NCBI RefSeq assembly: GCF_042681025.1
Contig: NZ_JBHUER010000008.1
Span: 350,607-414,606 of the forward strand
Direction of reading: 5' to 3'
Length of the DNA stretch: 64,000 nucleotides
Source of the DNA: Methylopila henanensis
Lineage (GTDB): Bacteria > Pseudomonadota > Alphaproteobacteria > Rhizobiales > Methylopilaceae
The notes below the pieces were generated by a model. That model was not told where the DNA came from. It ran no database searches and worked only from the letters and a program-made list of their open reading frames with translations. Positions 18,329 through 26,655 of the stretch are shown here, one piece after another. The position numbers and the translations under genes were made by a program. Every line of letters starts with the position of its first letter. Positions within the stretch are counted from its first letter, which is position 1.

Positions 18329-18383
18329 GCCCCGCCGCGGCGTCCCGCGCCGCGCCCCCGTCCCCGGCCCGTCGCCGGAGGTG

Positions 18384-18414
18384 ATGGTTAACGGATAGGT
18401 CGCAAAGGTTAACG
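18384..18414 (-). promoter_or_regulatory. Paired GGTTAACG repeats (CtrA-like half sites) upstream of fliL
   Basis: GGTTAACG occurs at 18386-18393 and again at 18407-18414, centre to centre 21 bases, or two helical turns. On the fliL strand the nearer copy reads TTAACCAT, identical to the CtrA half site known from Caulobacter; the farther copy reads TTAACCTT. The spacing differs from the full TTAA-N7-TTAA box, so CtrA binding is inference. Confidence 0.45.
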
Positions 18415-18540
18415 AAGGATTGCTTTGGGCCCTCGGCCGGCAATTCCTGCCGGGCATTTTGCGCCGGGCGCGCGATCGGCGCCGGCCGCGCCGCAGCCTC
18501 AAACGCCGGAAAATGCCTCATTTCCCAACGAACCGCCGAC

Positions 18541-18556
18541 TGGCACGCCGGCTGCA
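18541..18556 (+). promoter_or_regulatory. Sigma-54 promoter before flgF
   Basis: TGGCACGCCGGCTGCA matches the -24/-12 consensus TGGCACG-N4-TTGCA at all but one position, with exactly ten bases between the GG and GC pairs. The flgF start codon lies 86 bases further on, giving a leader of about 75 bases. Caulobacter uses sigma-54 for its later flagellar classes, so the position makes sense. Confidence 0.65.
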
Positions 18557-18641
18557 CTATGGTTACCGGACGCGGCGCCCGTCGGGGAGGATGGGGAGCG
18601 GCGGCCAGAAGACATCATCGGATCGGCCACGGGAGCGTTGG

Positions 18642-19385
18642 GTGGAGAACGCGTCTCTCGTCGGACTGTCGCGGCAGGTCGCCCTGCGGCGGGAGCTCGA
18701 CGTCATCGCCAACAATGTCGCGAACATGAACACCGCCGGCTTCAAGGCCGAGGAGATGGTGTTCAACGAGTTCGTCAGCCCGAAGGCCCGCGCGGACACG
18801 TTCCCGCGGCCGGACCGGCGGCTGTCCTTCGTCGAGGACCGCGCGACATGGCACGATTTCGCGGCCGGGGTGGTGCAGACCACCGGCGGCGACACCGACG
18901 TCGCGATCGACGGCGAAGGCTTCTTCGTCGTGGAGACGCCGGGCGGCGAGCGCTACACCCGCAACGGCGCGTTCCAGATCAACGCCGCCGGCGAGCTGGT
19001 GACGAGCGAAGGCCGCCGCGTGCTCTCGACCGCCGGCCCGATCCAGTTCGCGCCGACGGAAAGCGGCCTGACCATCGGCAAGGACGGCACGATCGCCACC
19101 AGCGAGGGCGTGCGCGGACGGCTGCGGGTGGTCCAGTTCGAGAACCTGCAGTCGCTGCGCAAGGACGGCACGAGCCTGTTCGCGTCCGACGCGCAGCCGA
19201 CCGACGCGACCGTCGCCACCCGCGTGGTGCAGGGCTCGATCGAGAAGTCGAACGTCAAGCCGATCGCCGAGATGAGCCGGCTGATCGAGGTCAGCCGCTC
19301 CTACACCAGCATCGCGTCGCTGCTCGAGAAGCAGGACGAGATCCGGCGCTCCGCGATCGAGCGCCTCGCCGACGTCCCCGCGTGA
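18642..19385 (+). CDS. flgF: Flagellar basal-body rod protein FlgF
   Basis: 247 residues, normal length, from the GTG at 18642 (VENASLVGLSRQVALRREL), preceded by GGGAG. FlgF is part of the proximal rod in the periplasm. It has the rod-family N-terminal motif NNVANMNTAGFKAEE and the matching C-terminal helix that pairs with it (KPIAEMSRLIEVSRSYTSIA). The central beta domain carries DVAIDGEGFFVVETPGG. The frame is open far upstream but that part has no family similarity. It starts the rightward flgF-G-A-H operon. Confidence 0.95.
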   Translation: MENASLVGLSRQVALRRELDVIANNVANMNTAGFKAEEMVFNEFVSPKARADTFPRPDRRLSFVEDRATWHDFAAGVVQTTGGDTDVAIDGEGFFVVETPGGERYTRNGAFQINAAGELVTSEGRRVLSTAGPIQFAPTESGLTIGKDGTIATSEGVRGRLRVVQFENLQSLRKDGTSLFASDAQPTDATVATRVVQGSIEKSNVKPIAEMSRLIEVSRSYTSIASLLEKQDEIRRSAIERLADVPA

Positions 19386-19412
19386 CGGTCTGAGACCTGA
19401 AGGAACCGCACG

Positions 19413-20201
19413 ATGCGCGCCCTCTACACCGCCTCCACCGGCATGGCCGCCCAGGAAGCGAACGTCGAGCTGATCTCGAACAACATCGCCAACCTTCGCA
19501 CCGCGGGCTTCAAGCGCCAGCGGGCGGAGTTCCAGGACCTGCTCTACCAGTCGATGCGGCGGGTCGGCTCGACCTCGTCCGACGCCGGCACGATCGTGCC
19601 GACCGGCGTCGACATCGGCTCCGGCGTCAAGCTGGTCGCGACGCCGCGCGTCATGAGCCAGGGCACCATCGCCGCGACGGAGAAGACCTACGACGTCGCG
19701 ATCCGCGGCGAGGGCTTCTTCCAGGTCGATCTGCCGGACGGCCGCACCGCCTACACCCGCGACGGCTCGTTCGAGCTCGACCCCACCGGCCAGATCGTCA
19801 CCGCCGACGGCTATGTGGTCGCGCCGGGCATCACGGTGCCGGAGAACGCGCTCTCGGTCACGATCAACGCCACGGGCCAGGTCGAGGCCACCATCCAGGG
19901 CCAGACCGCGCCTCAGCAGCTCGGCCAGCTCCAGCTCGCCCGCTTCATCAACAAGTCGGGCCTGGAGGCGATCGGCGACAACCTGTTCCTGGAAACGCCG
20001 GCGAGCGGAACGCCGCTCGAGGACAACCCGGGAGCCGAAGGCTTCGGCTCGGTGATGCAGGCCTATCTCGAACAGTCCAACGTCAACGCGGTGACGGAGA
20101 TCTCCGACCTGATCGCGGCCCAGCGCGCCTACGAGATGAACTCGAAGGTGATCTCCTCCGCCGACCAGATGCTGCAGTCCACCGCCTCGATGCTGCGGTG
20201 A
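19413..20201 (+). CDS. flgG: Flagellar distal rod protein FlgG
   Basis: 262 residues, the standard length. FlgG builds the distal rod that crosses the periplasm. The N-terminus MRALYTASTGMAAQEANVEL, the motif NNIANLRTAGFKRQRAEFQD and the C-terminus AYEMNSKVISSADQMLQ are classic FlgG. GAAGGA precedes the ATG. The stop overlaps the flgA start (GTGA), so the two are likely coupled in translation. Confidence 0.97.
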   Translation: MRALYTASTGMAAQEANVELISNNIANLRTAGFKRQRAEFQDLLYQSMRRVGSTSSDAGTIVPTGVDIGSGVKLVATPRVMSQGTIAATEKTYDVAIRGEGFFQVDLPDGRTAYTRDGSFELDPTGQIVTADGYVVAPGITVPENALSVTINATGQVEATIQGQTAPQQLGQLQLARFINKSGLEAIGDNLFLETPASGTPLEDNPGAEGFGSVMQAYLEQSNVNAVTEISDLIAAQRAYEMNSKVISSADQMLQSTASMLR

Positions 20202-21172
20202 GCGCCATGACCCGGCCCCTCGCCTTCCGCCTCGCGCCTCCGCTGCTGATCGCCGCCGCGCTCTCGGCCGCCGCCACGTTCGCAACCTCCGCCCGGGCGC
20301 AGCCGACGCTCAGGGCCGAGGCGCTGGTCGTCTCCGACGTGGTGACGCTCGGCGACCTGATCGAGGACGCCGACATCCGCTCCGGCGCGGCGCTGTTCCG
20401 CGCGCCCGATCTCGGCAAGACCGGCACCGTGCCCGCCGCCGTGGTGATCGAGGCCGCGCGCCGCGCCGGCGTCGCCGACGTGATCGCGGGCTCGATCACC
20501 GAGATCGCTGTCACGCGGCTGAGCCGCGAGATCGGCGAGGCCGAACTCACGGGCGCCGTCGCCGCCCGCGCGGCCGACGAGCTCGGCGCCCGCGCGGAGG
20601 ACCTGCGCGTCACGCTCGACGCGCCCGGCCCGCTCCACCTCGACCCGTCCGCTCCGGAGCGGCTCGCGATCGAGCGCTTCGTGGTCGACCGCCGCAGCGG
20701 CCGCTTCGAGGCCGTCGTCACGGCAGGGACGCGCGCCGCGCCGCGCCGGCTGACCGGCTCGGCGGTCGAGACGGTCGAGGTCACGCTCGCGGGGCGCGCG
20801 CTCGCCCGCGGCGACGTCATCGGCGACGCCGATCTCGTGGTCGAGCGCCGGCCGCGCGCGCAGAATCCCGACGCTATGACGCCCGCCGAGGCCCGCGGCC
20901 TCGCCGCGCGCCGCTCCCTGCGCGAAGGCCAGCCGCTCCGCGACAGCGACCTGATGCGGCCGCAGCACGTCGACCGCGGCGCCTTCGTCACGCTGGTCTA
21001 CGCCTCCGGCGGCATGTCGCTGTCGCTGAAGGCCAAGGCGCTGCAGTCCGGCGCGCAGGGAGACCTGGTCTCCGTCCAGAACCTCCAGTCCAGGCGCACG
21101 GTCAGCGGCGTCGTCACCGGTCCCTCCGAGGTGACGGTCACCGCCGCCCCCACCGCCGTCGCCCGCCGCTAG
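20198..21172 (+). CDS. flgA: Flagellar P-ring assembly chaperone FlgA
   Basis: 324 residues from a GTG overlapping the flgG stop (an ATG at 20207 is the alternative). A signal peptide ends near residue 33 (SARAQ). The C-terminal SAF-type domain (VTLAGRALARGDVIGDADLV through AKALQSGAQGDLVSVQNLQS) is the FlgA hallmark. FlgA works in the periplasm to help FlgI form the P-ring. FlgI itself is not in the window. The protein is longer than enteric FlgA but usual for this class of bacteria. Confidence 0.93.
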   Translation: MSAMTRPLAFRLAPPLLIAAALSAAATFATSARAQPTLRAEALVVSDVVTLGDLIEDADIRSGAALFRAPDLGKTGTVPAAVVIEAARRAGVADVIAGSITEIAVTRLSREIGEAELTGAVAARAADELGARAEDLRVTLDAPGPLHLDPSAPERLAIERFVVDRRSGRFEAVVTAGTRAAPRRLTGSAVETVEVTLAGRALARGDVIGDADLVVERRPRAQNPDAMTPAEARGLAARRSLREGQPLRDSDLMRPQHVDRGAFVTLVYASGGMSLSLKAKALQSGAQGDLVSVQNLQSRRTVSGVVTGPSEVTVTAAPTAVARR

Positions 21173-21191
21173 TTTCGAGGAGCGTACCGCC

Positions 21192-21953
21192 ATGACCGCC
21201 TCCCTCAGCGCCCACGCGCTCCGCATCGCCGCCGTCTCGCTGTCCGCCGGGCTGCTCGCCGGCTGCGGCGCCGCCGACCGGCTCGCGAGCGTCGGCAAAC
21301 CTCCGGCCCTCTCGGCGATCGAGAACCCGACGACCCAGCCCGGCTACAAGGCCGTGCAGATGCCGATGCCGGAAGCCATGCCGGTGTCCTACCAGCCGAA
21401 CTCGCTGTGGCGTTCGGGCGCCCGCGGCTTCTTCAAGGACCCGCGCGCGCGGCAGGTCGGCGACCTGCTGACGGTGCGCGTCGACATCACCGACAAGGCC
21501 GAGTTCGAGAACAAGACCAAGCGGACGCGCACCGCCGCCGAGTCCGCCAATGTCGACAACGTGCTGGGCTATGAGGGCTATCTGAAGAAGGTGCTGCCCG
21601 GCGGCGTCGACCCCCAGAACCTCGTCAAGGCCGGCTCGACCACCACGAGCGAGGGCGAGGGCACCGTCGACCGCAAGGAGACGCTGACGACCAACGTCGC
21701 CGCCGTCGTGACCCAGGTGCTGCCGAACGGCGCGCTGGTGATCGAGGGCAAGCAGGAGATCCGGGTCAATTTCGAGATCCGCGAGCTGATCGTCGCTGGC
21801 GTGGTCCGCACCGAGGACATCGACAGCGACAACACCATCGCAAGCGAAAAGATCGCGCAGGCCCGCATCGCCTATGGCGGACGCGGCCAGCTCACCGACG
21901 TGCAGCAGCCGCGCTACGGCCAGCAGGTGATGGACGTCCTGCTGCCGTTCTGA
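21192..21953 (+). CDS. flgH: Flagellar L-ring lipoprotein FlgH
   Basis: 253 residues with a lipoprotein signal (LLAGCGAA; the cysteine near residue 25). FlgH forms the outer-membrane L-ring. Family motifs include SLWRSGARGFFKDPRARQVG, GDLLTVRVDITDKAEF and the C-terminus IAYGGRGQLTDVQQPRYGQQ. TCGAGGAGCG before the ATG is a strong ribosome site. It ends the flgF-G-A-H set; GC-rich stem-loops follow. Confidence 0.97.
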   Translation: MTASLSAHALRIAAVSLSAGLLAGCGAADRLASVGKPPALSAIENPTTQPGYKAVQMPMPEAMPVSYQPNSLWRSGARGFFKDPRARQVGDLLTVRVDITDKAEFENKTKRTRTAAESANVDNVLGYEGYLKKVLPGGVDPQNLVKAGSTTTSEGEGTVDRKETLTTNVAAVVTQVLPNGALVIEGKQEIRVNFEIRELIVAGVVRTEDIDSDNTIASEKIAQARIAYGGRGQLTDVQQPRYGQQVMDVLLPF

Positions 21954-21982
21954 GCCCTCTGATCCCCGAGATCGCGGGGCGC

Positions 21983-22002
21983 GCGGCGGCAGGGCCCGCC
22001 GC
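21983..22002 (+). terminator. GC-rich stem-loop after flgH
   Basis: GCGGCGG at 21983-21989 pairs with CCGCCGC at 21996-22002 around a six-base loop. A shorter stem (CCCCG/CGGGG at 21964-21979) lies just before it. There is no T-run, so intrinsic termination is uncertain, but the place suits the end of the flg operon. Confidence 0.35.
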
Positions 22003-22145
22003 CGCTCGTCCCGCGCCGCCCGCGCCGGCCTCCACCCGCCGGCAGGGCCTCCACGCGGCCGCCGGCTCCCCCCGGCGGCCGCTCGCGTTCAGGGCGGATG
22101 GTGGTAGGATCACAAGGATCGAAAGCGGGTTTTGGCGAGGTTCGC

Positions 22146-22403
22146 ATGACGCGACGCGTTCTTACGGTCCGGCTGCAGCCGGAAACGGCGGCGGCGCTCG
22201 AAGCCCTGTCGTCGCGCACCGGCGACAGCGTCGATGAACTGGTCGAAACCGCGCTTGCATTGCTGTTTCAGGACGACGCCGACCACGTCGCGGCCGTGAC
22301 CGCCGGTCTGGCGGACGCGGAGGCCGGCCGGGTCGTTCCACATGAGGAGGCCATGCGCCGGTTCCGTCGCACGATCGCGCAGGCGGCGCTGAAGCGCGCT
22401 TGA
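22146..22403 (+). CDS. Ribbon-helix-helix antitoxin of a RelE/ParE-type pair
   Basis: 85 residues. The N-terminal strand TRRVLTVRLQPETAAALEAL and the two helices after it look like a ribbon-helix-helix DNA-binding fold, and the C-terminal part contains GRVVPHEEAMRRF, typical of antitoxin tails that wrap a RelE/ParE toxin. The ATG at 22146, with GCGAGG before it, was chosen over an upstream in-frame ATG at 22098 because it starts on the binding strand. The toxin gene overlaps its stop. Such pairs usually repress their own promoter, which should lie in 21954-22145. Confidence 0.8.
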   Translation: MTRRVLTVRLQPETAAALEALSSRTGDSVDELVETALALLFQDDADHVAAVTAGLADAEAGRVVPHEEAMRRFRRTIAQAALKRA

Positions 22404-22678
22404 AGCAGGTTCGCTACGCCGAGCAGGCCATCCGCGAACTCGACGCGATCTTCGCCTGGATCGCATCGGATAACCCGGCGGCCGCCGAGCGAGTGCTCGA
22501 TCGTCTCGACAGGACGGCCGCTCTTCTCAGCCAGTTTCGCATCGGGCGACCCGGCCGGACGCCGGGAACGCGCGAACTGGTGGTGGGGCGGCTGCCCTAC
22601 ATCATCGTCTATTCGGAAAGCGCCGACGCGATCACCATCCTCGCCGTCCGCCACGCCGCGCGCCGGCCGCTCGGCTGA
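22400..22678 (+). CDS. RelE/ParE-family toxin
   Basis: 92 residues, from a TTG overlapping the antitoxin stop (TTGA). The fold signature is clear: an N-terminal YAEQAIRELDAIFAWIA helix pair, RLDRTAALLSQFRIGRPGR, and the C-terminal strands VVGRLPYIIVYSESADAITILAVRHAARR. Members either inhibit DNA gyrase (ParE) or cleave mRNA on the ribosome (RelE); the sequence alone does not decide which. The tight overlap with the antitoxin is normal for these modules. Confidence 0.85.
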   Translation: MKQVRYAEQAIRELDAIFAWIASDNPAAAERVLDRLDRTAALLSQFRIGRPGRTPGTRELVVGRLPYIIVYSESADAITILAVRHAARRPLG

Positions 22679-22687
22679 CGCGGAGCG

Positions 22688-23866
22688 TCACGACCGTCCG
22701 TTCGGCGCCGGCTTCAGGCGGATCACCCGGCCGTTGGCGCTGTCGGTGAGGAGGTAGAGCAGACCGTCCGGCCCCTGCTTCACGGTGCGGATGCGCTCGC
22801 CCATGTCCTCCAGCAGGCGCTCCTCATGGATCACCTTCCCGTCCGCCATCTCGAGCCGCGCCAGCGTGGGGATGGCGAGCCCGCCGACGAAGGCGTCGCC
22901 CTTCCAGCCGGGGAAGGCGTCGCCGCCGTAGAAGGCAAGTCCGGCCGTGCCGATCGACGGCACCCAGTAACGCACCGGCTGCTCCATGCCCTCCTTCTCG
23001 GTCAGGCCGTCGCCGATCGTCGCGCCGGAGTACTCCTTGCCGTAGGTGATGACCGGCCAGCCATAGTTCTTGCCGGCCTCGACCCTGTTCAGCTCGTCGC
23101 CGCCGCGGGGGCCGTGCTCCGTCACCCACAGCGTCCCGTCGGCCGGGTTGATCGCCGCGCCCTGGATGTTGCGGTGGCCGTAGGACCAGATTTCGGGCTT
23201 CGCGTCGGAGCGGCCCTCGAACGGGTTTCCGGGCGCCGGCTTGCCGTCGAGCGTCAGGCGCACGACCTTGCCGAGCGTTTCGTCGAGCGCCTGCGACTTC
23301 ACGCGGAACTCGGCGTTCGAGCGCTCGCCGAGCCCCAGAAACAGGGTCCCGTCCGGCGCGAACACGATGCGCGAGCCGAAATGCAGGTTAGAGGCGTATT
23401 TCGGCGCCTGCCGCCAGATCACCGCGACGTCCTCGAGCCGCGCGGCGTTCTCCGCGAGCTTGCCGCGCCCGAGCGCCGTGCCGTTCACGCCGCCTTCGCC
23501 GGCTTCAGCGAAGGTGAAGTAGACGTGCCGGGTCTCGGCGAAGTTCGGGGCCACGGCGACGTCGAGCAGGCCGCCCTGTCCGCGAGCGTCGACCTTCGGC
23601 AGCCCCGTCACCGCCGGCGCGACCTTGCCGTCCGGCGACACCAGCCTCAGCCGCCCCGCCTTCTCCGTCACGAGCATGCGCCCGCCCGGCAGGAAGGCGA
23701 GGCCCCAGGGACGCTCCAGCCCCTCGGCCACCGTCTCGACCGTGAAGCTCGCCTTCTCGGACTTGACCGTCTCCGGCTTGCTGGCCTGCGCGAGCGCCGC
23801 GGGGGCCGCGGACAGCGACAGGGCCGCGGCGATGAGGGCGGTGCGGGCGAAAGACGAGCGGCGCAT
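22688..23866 (-). CDS. PQQ-dependent sugar dehydrogenase (soluble aldose type)
   Basis: 392 residues with a signal peptide (cleaved near AALAQ, residue 27) and a six-bladed beta-propeller pattern. Signatures are GLERPWGLAFLPGGRMLVTE, NLHFGSRIVFAPDGTLFLGL and EIWSYGHRNIQGAAINPADG. The family oxidises aldose sugars in the periplasm using PQQ and calcium. The start at 23866 is preceded by GGAGG and gives the signal peptide, unlike the longer frame. It stands alone, convergent with the toxin gene. PQQ synthesis genes are not in view. Confidence 0.9.
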   Translation of the reverse strand: MRRSSFARTALIAAALSLSAAPAALAQASKPETVKSEKASFTVETVAEGLERPWGLAFLPGGRMLVTEKAGRLRLVSPDGKVAPAVTGLPKVDARGQGGLLDVAVAPNFAETRHVYFTFAEAGEGGVNGTALGRGKLAENAARLEDVAVIWRQAPKYASNLHFGSRIVFAPDGTLFLGLGERSNAEFRVKSQALDETLGKVVRLTLDGKPAPGNPFEGRSDAKPEIWSYGHRNIQGAAINPADGTLWVTEHGPRGGDELNRVEAGKNYGWPVITYGKEYSGATIGDGLTEKEGMEQPVRYWVPSIGTAGLAFYGGDAFPGWKGDAFVGGLAIPTLARLEMADGKVIHEERLLEDMGERIRTVKQGPDGLLYLLTDSANGRVIRLKPAPNGRS

Positions 23867-23938
23867 GGGTGCCTCCGGAGGAGAGGGGCTTCGGACGGGA
23901 GGTAGGCGCGAAGGCCAGAGGTTCAATTCACGACGCCG

Positions 23939-24925
23939 TCAAAGCCGGCCGAGCCTGTCCGCGAAGGCGTCGGTCGCGCGCACCAGCCGGTCAAGGATGC
24001 CCGGCTCCGAGAAGGCGTGGCCGGCGTCGTCGACCATGTGGAGCTCCGCCTCCGGCCAGGCCTTGTGCAGGTCCCAGGCCGTGACGGCTGGCGTCGCGAC
24101 GTCGTAGCGACCCTGCACGATGACGCCAGGCACGCCGCGGAGCCGCGACGCGTCGCGGATGAGCTGCCCCTCCTCCAGCCAGCCGCCATGGCTGAAGTAG
24201 TGGTTCTCGATCCGCGCGAAGGCGAGCGCATAGGCCTCGCCGCCGTGCTGGACCGCGATCGCGGGGTCCGGCCGCAGCGTGATGGTCTCGCCCTCCCACA
24301 CGCTCCACGCCTTGGCGCAGGCGAGTTTTTCGGCCTCGTCGTCGCCGGTCAGCCGGCGGCGATATGCGGCGATCATGTCGCCGCGCTCGGCCTGCGGGAT
24401 CGGCGCGACGAACTTCTCCCACTTGTCCGGAAACAGCAGCGAGGCGCCGGACTGGTAGTACCATTCGAGTTCGAACCGCCGCAGCGTGAAGATCCCGCGC
24501 AACACCAGCGCCGAGACGCGCTCGGGATGGGTCTCGGCGTAGGCGAGCGCCAGCGTCGAACCCCAGGAGCCGCCGAAGACGAGCCATCGCTCCACGCCCG
24601 CAAGCTCCCGCAGCCGTTCGATGTCGGCGACGAGATCCCATGTGGTGTTGGCGTCGAGCCCGGCATGGGGCGTCGAGCGGCCGCAGCCGCGCTGGTCGAA
24701 CAGCGTGACGTCGTAGCGCGCGGGATCGAACAGGCGGCGGTGCGACGGGGCGCTGCCGCCGCCGGGTCCGCCGTGCAGGAACACGGCGGGAACGCCGCCC
24801 GCCGTCCCGCAGCGCTCCCAGTAGACGCGGTGGCCGCCGCCGACGTCGAGCGCGCCGCTGGCGTAAGGCTCGATCGGCGGATAGAGCCCCCGCAGTTGTT
24901 CCGCGCCGCTCGCCGCATCGCCCAT
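23939..24925 (-). CDS. pip: Prolyl aminopeptidase
   Basis: 328 residues, an alpha/beta-hydrolase that removes N-terminal proline from peptides. The oxyanion motif HGGPGGG, the strand YDVTLFDQRGCGRSTPHAG, the nucleophile motif GGSWGS and the late GRYDVATP (Asp) and DAGHAFSE (His) are all present. It has no signal peptide, so it is cytoplasmic. The ATG at 24925 has GGGAG upstream; the frame is open for 91 more codons but without family similarity. It is divergent from flgE. Confidence 0.95.
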   Translation of the reverse strand: MGDAASGAEQLRGLYPPIEPYASGALDVGGGHRVYWERCGTAGGVPAVFLHGGPGGGSAPSHRRLFDPARYDVTLFDQRGCGRSTPHAGLDANTTWDLVADIERLRELAGVERWLVFGGSWGSTLALAYAETHPERVSALVLRGIFTLRRFELEWYYQSGASLLFPDKWEKFVAPIPQAERGDMIAAYRRRLTGDDEAEKLACAKAWSVWEGETITLRPDPAIAVQHGGEAYALAFARIENHYFSHGGWLEEGQLIRDASRLRGVPGVIVQGRYDVATPAVTAWDLHKAWPEAELHMVDDAGHAFSEPGILDRLVRATDAFADRLGRL

Positions 24926-25087
24926 CGCCGTCTCCCGCCCGCGCCTGAATCGGCGGGCACCGTGTGCGGCCGGCGTGCGCGCGTCAACGCTGCCGCGGCC
25001 CGGCAAATCCTGCCGCCCGGCAGCCTCCGCCGGCCCGCCAGCCCCGCCAGAAGCCCTTAAGTGTTTGATTTTGCGAGCATCGACCAA

Positions 25088-25103
25088 TGGCCCTCCGCTT
25101 GCA
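25088..25103 (+). promoter_or_regulatory. Sigma-54 promoter before flgE
   Basis: TGGCCCTCCGCTTGCA has GG and GC exactly ten bases apart and fits TGGCACG-N4-TTGCA at all but two positions. The flgE start is 70 bases downstream of its end. A second flagellar operon with the same type of site strengthens the call. Confidence 0.6.
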
Positions 25104-25172
25104 CGGCCTGGGACGCCGGGGCGCGCCGATCGGCGGCGACGCGCGGGCGCGCGTTCGGTTCTGGAGAGGGCG

Positions 25173-26552
25173 ATGGGAATTTTCGGGGCATTGAACACCG
25201 CTGTCAGCGGTTTGCGGGCGCAGTCCTACGCGCTCGAGAACATTTCGGGCAACATCGCGAACGCCTCGACCGTCGGCTACAAGCGGACCGAGACCTCGTT
25301 CGCCGATCTGGTGCTCGGCGGCGACGTCAGCGCGCGCCGGCAGACCTCCGGCTCGGTGATGTCGTTCTCGCGCTCGACCAACGATCTGCACGGCAACCTG
25401 ACGGGATCGACCTCCGCGACCTCGCTCGGCATCAACGGCCCGGGCTATCTGCTGGTGCAGAAGGCGACCGGCTCGAGCGACGGTTCGCCCATCTTCGGCG
25501 CCGGCACGAACTACACCCGCCGCGGCGACTTCGACGTCGACCGCAACGGCTACCTCTACAACGGCGCCGGCTACTACCTGATGGCGAACCGCCTCGATCC
25601 GGCGACCGGCAGCCCCGTGGGCTCGAGCCCCGAGATGGTCCAGATCTCGAAGGATCCGTATCCGGCGGTCGCGACCAGCACGATCACCTATCGCGGCAAC
25701 CTGCCCGCGACGCCGAAGACCGCGAACTACGTCGCCGGGGACGAGAGCTCCTGGCTGCTCGACCCGACCCTCGGCTCCGAGATCACCGCGGACCAGTCCG
25801 CAGCCTTCATCGCGAGCAGCGTGAGCGGCGATTCGCTCACGGTCTACGACGCCACCGGCACGGCGCAGGACGTCCAGTTCCGCTGGGGCAAGGTCAGCAA
25901 CGCCGACGACGCCACCGGCGCGGGCGACACCTGGGCGCTGTTCTACCAGTCCAACTCCGCCGCCACCGGATCGGAGGTCGCCTGGACCCAGGTCGACGCC
26001 GATCCCACGGCCGCCGGCGCGCAGGCCTATGTGTTCGAGGGCGGCGCCCTGACGACGCCGGCGGGCGGTTCGACCACGGTCCCGAGCCTCGTCATCAACG
26101 GCGTCGACCTCGGCTCGGTCTCGATCAACCACGGTTCGGCGCTGACGCAGTACGCCGACGCCACCGGCCTGGTCTCGACCAAGCAGGTGTCGCAGAACGG
26201 CTCCGCCGCCGGCGACTATGTCGGCGTCGAGGTGAGCGACGGCGGCACGATCACCGCCACCTACAGCAACGGCAAGACCCGCGCGCTCTACTCCATCCCG
26301 CTCGCGACCTTCGTCGCCGAGAACCAGTTGAAGCATCTCGACGGCGGCGCCTACGCCGCGACGGCCGCGTCCGGCTCCGCGGTCCTCGGCTCGGGCTCGG
26401 CGATCGTCGGCATGGCGATCGAGGAATCGAACGTCGACATCGCCGACGAGTTCACCAAGCTGATCGTCACGCAGCAGGCCTATTCGGCCAACACCCGTGT
26501 GGTGAGCACCTCCGACAGCATGATGCAGGAAGCGCTGTCCATGCTCCGCTGA
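25173..26552 (+). CDS. flgE: Flagellar hook protein FlgE
   Basis: 459 residues from ATG 25173 (MGIFGALNTAVSGLRAQSYA), preceded by GGAGAGG. FlgE subunits form the hook. The rod-type N-terminal motif SGNIANASTVGYKRTETSF and the C-terminal helix TKLIVTQQAYSANTRVVST frame a long variable central domain. It starts the hook operon, with flgK and flgL behind it. The sigma-54 site upstream suggests late-stage control. A perfect inverted repeat follows the stop. Confidence 0.95.
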   Translation: MGIFGALNTAVSGLRAQSYALENISGNIANASTVGYKRTETSFADLVLGGDVSARRQTSGSVMSFSRSTNDLHGNLTGSTSATSLGINGPGYLLVQKATGSSDGSPIFGAGTNYTRRGDFDVDRNGYLYNGAGYYLMANRLDPATGSPVGSSPEMVQISKDPYPAVATSTITYRGNLPATPKTANYVAGDESSWLLDPTLGSEITADQSAAFIASSVSGDSLTVYDATGTAQDVQFRWGKVSNADDATGAGDTWALFYQSNSAATGSEVAWTQVDADPTAAGAQAYVFEGGALTTPAGGSTTVPSLVINGVDLGSVSINHGSALTQYADATGLVSTKQVSQNGSAAGDYVGVEVSDGGTITATYSNGKTRALYSIPLATFVAENQLKHLDGGAYAATAASGSAVLGSGSAIVGMAIEESNVDIADEFTKLIVTQQAYSANTRVVSTSDSMMQEALSMLR

Positions 26553-26566
26553 GCGCGGAAACCTCT

Positions 26567-26597
26567 GGCGCCGCGGATTTCAAGGGTCCGCGGCGCC
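26567..26597 (+). terminator. 11-bp perfect stem-loop between flgE and flgK
   Basis: GGCGCCGCGGA at 26567-26577 pairs perfectly with 26587-26597 across a nine-base loop, followed by GTTCCTC. It may end or attenuate transcription after flgE, or stabilise the abundant hook mRNA. It starts 15 bases past the flgE stop. Confidence 0.45.
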
Positions 26598-26655
26598 GTT
26601 CCTCAACAGGTAAAGGGCCGCGCGCGACGCGCGGCGCAGACGGAACGACGGCGCC

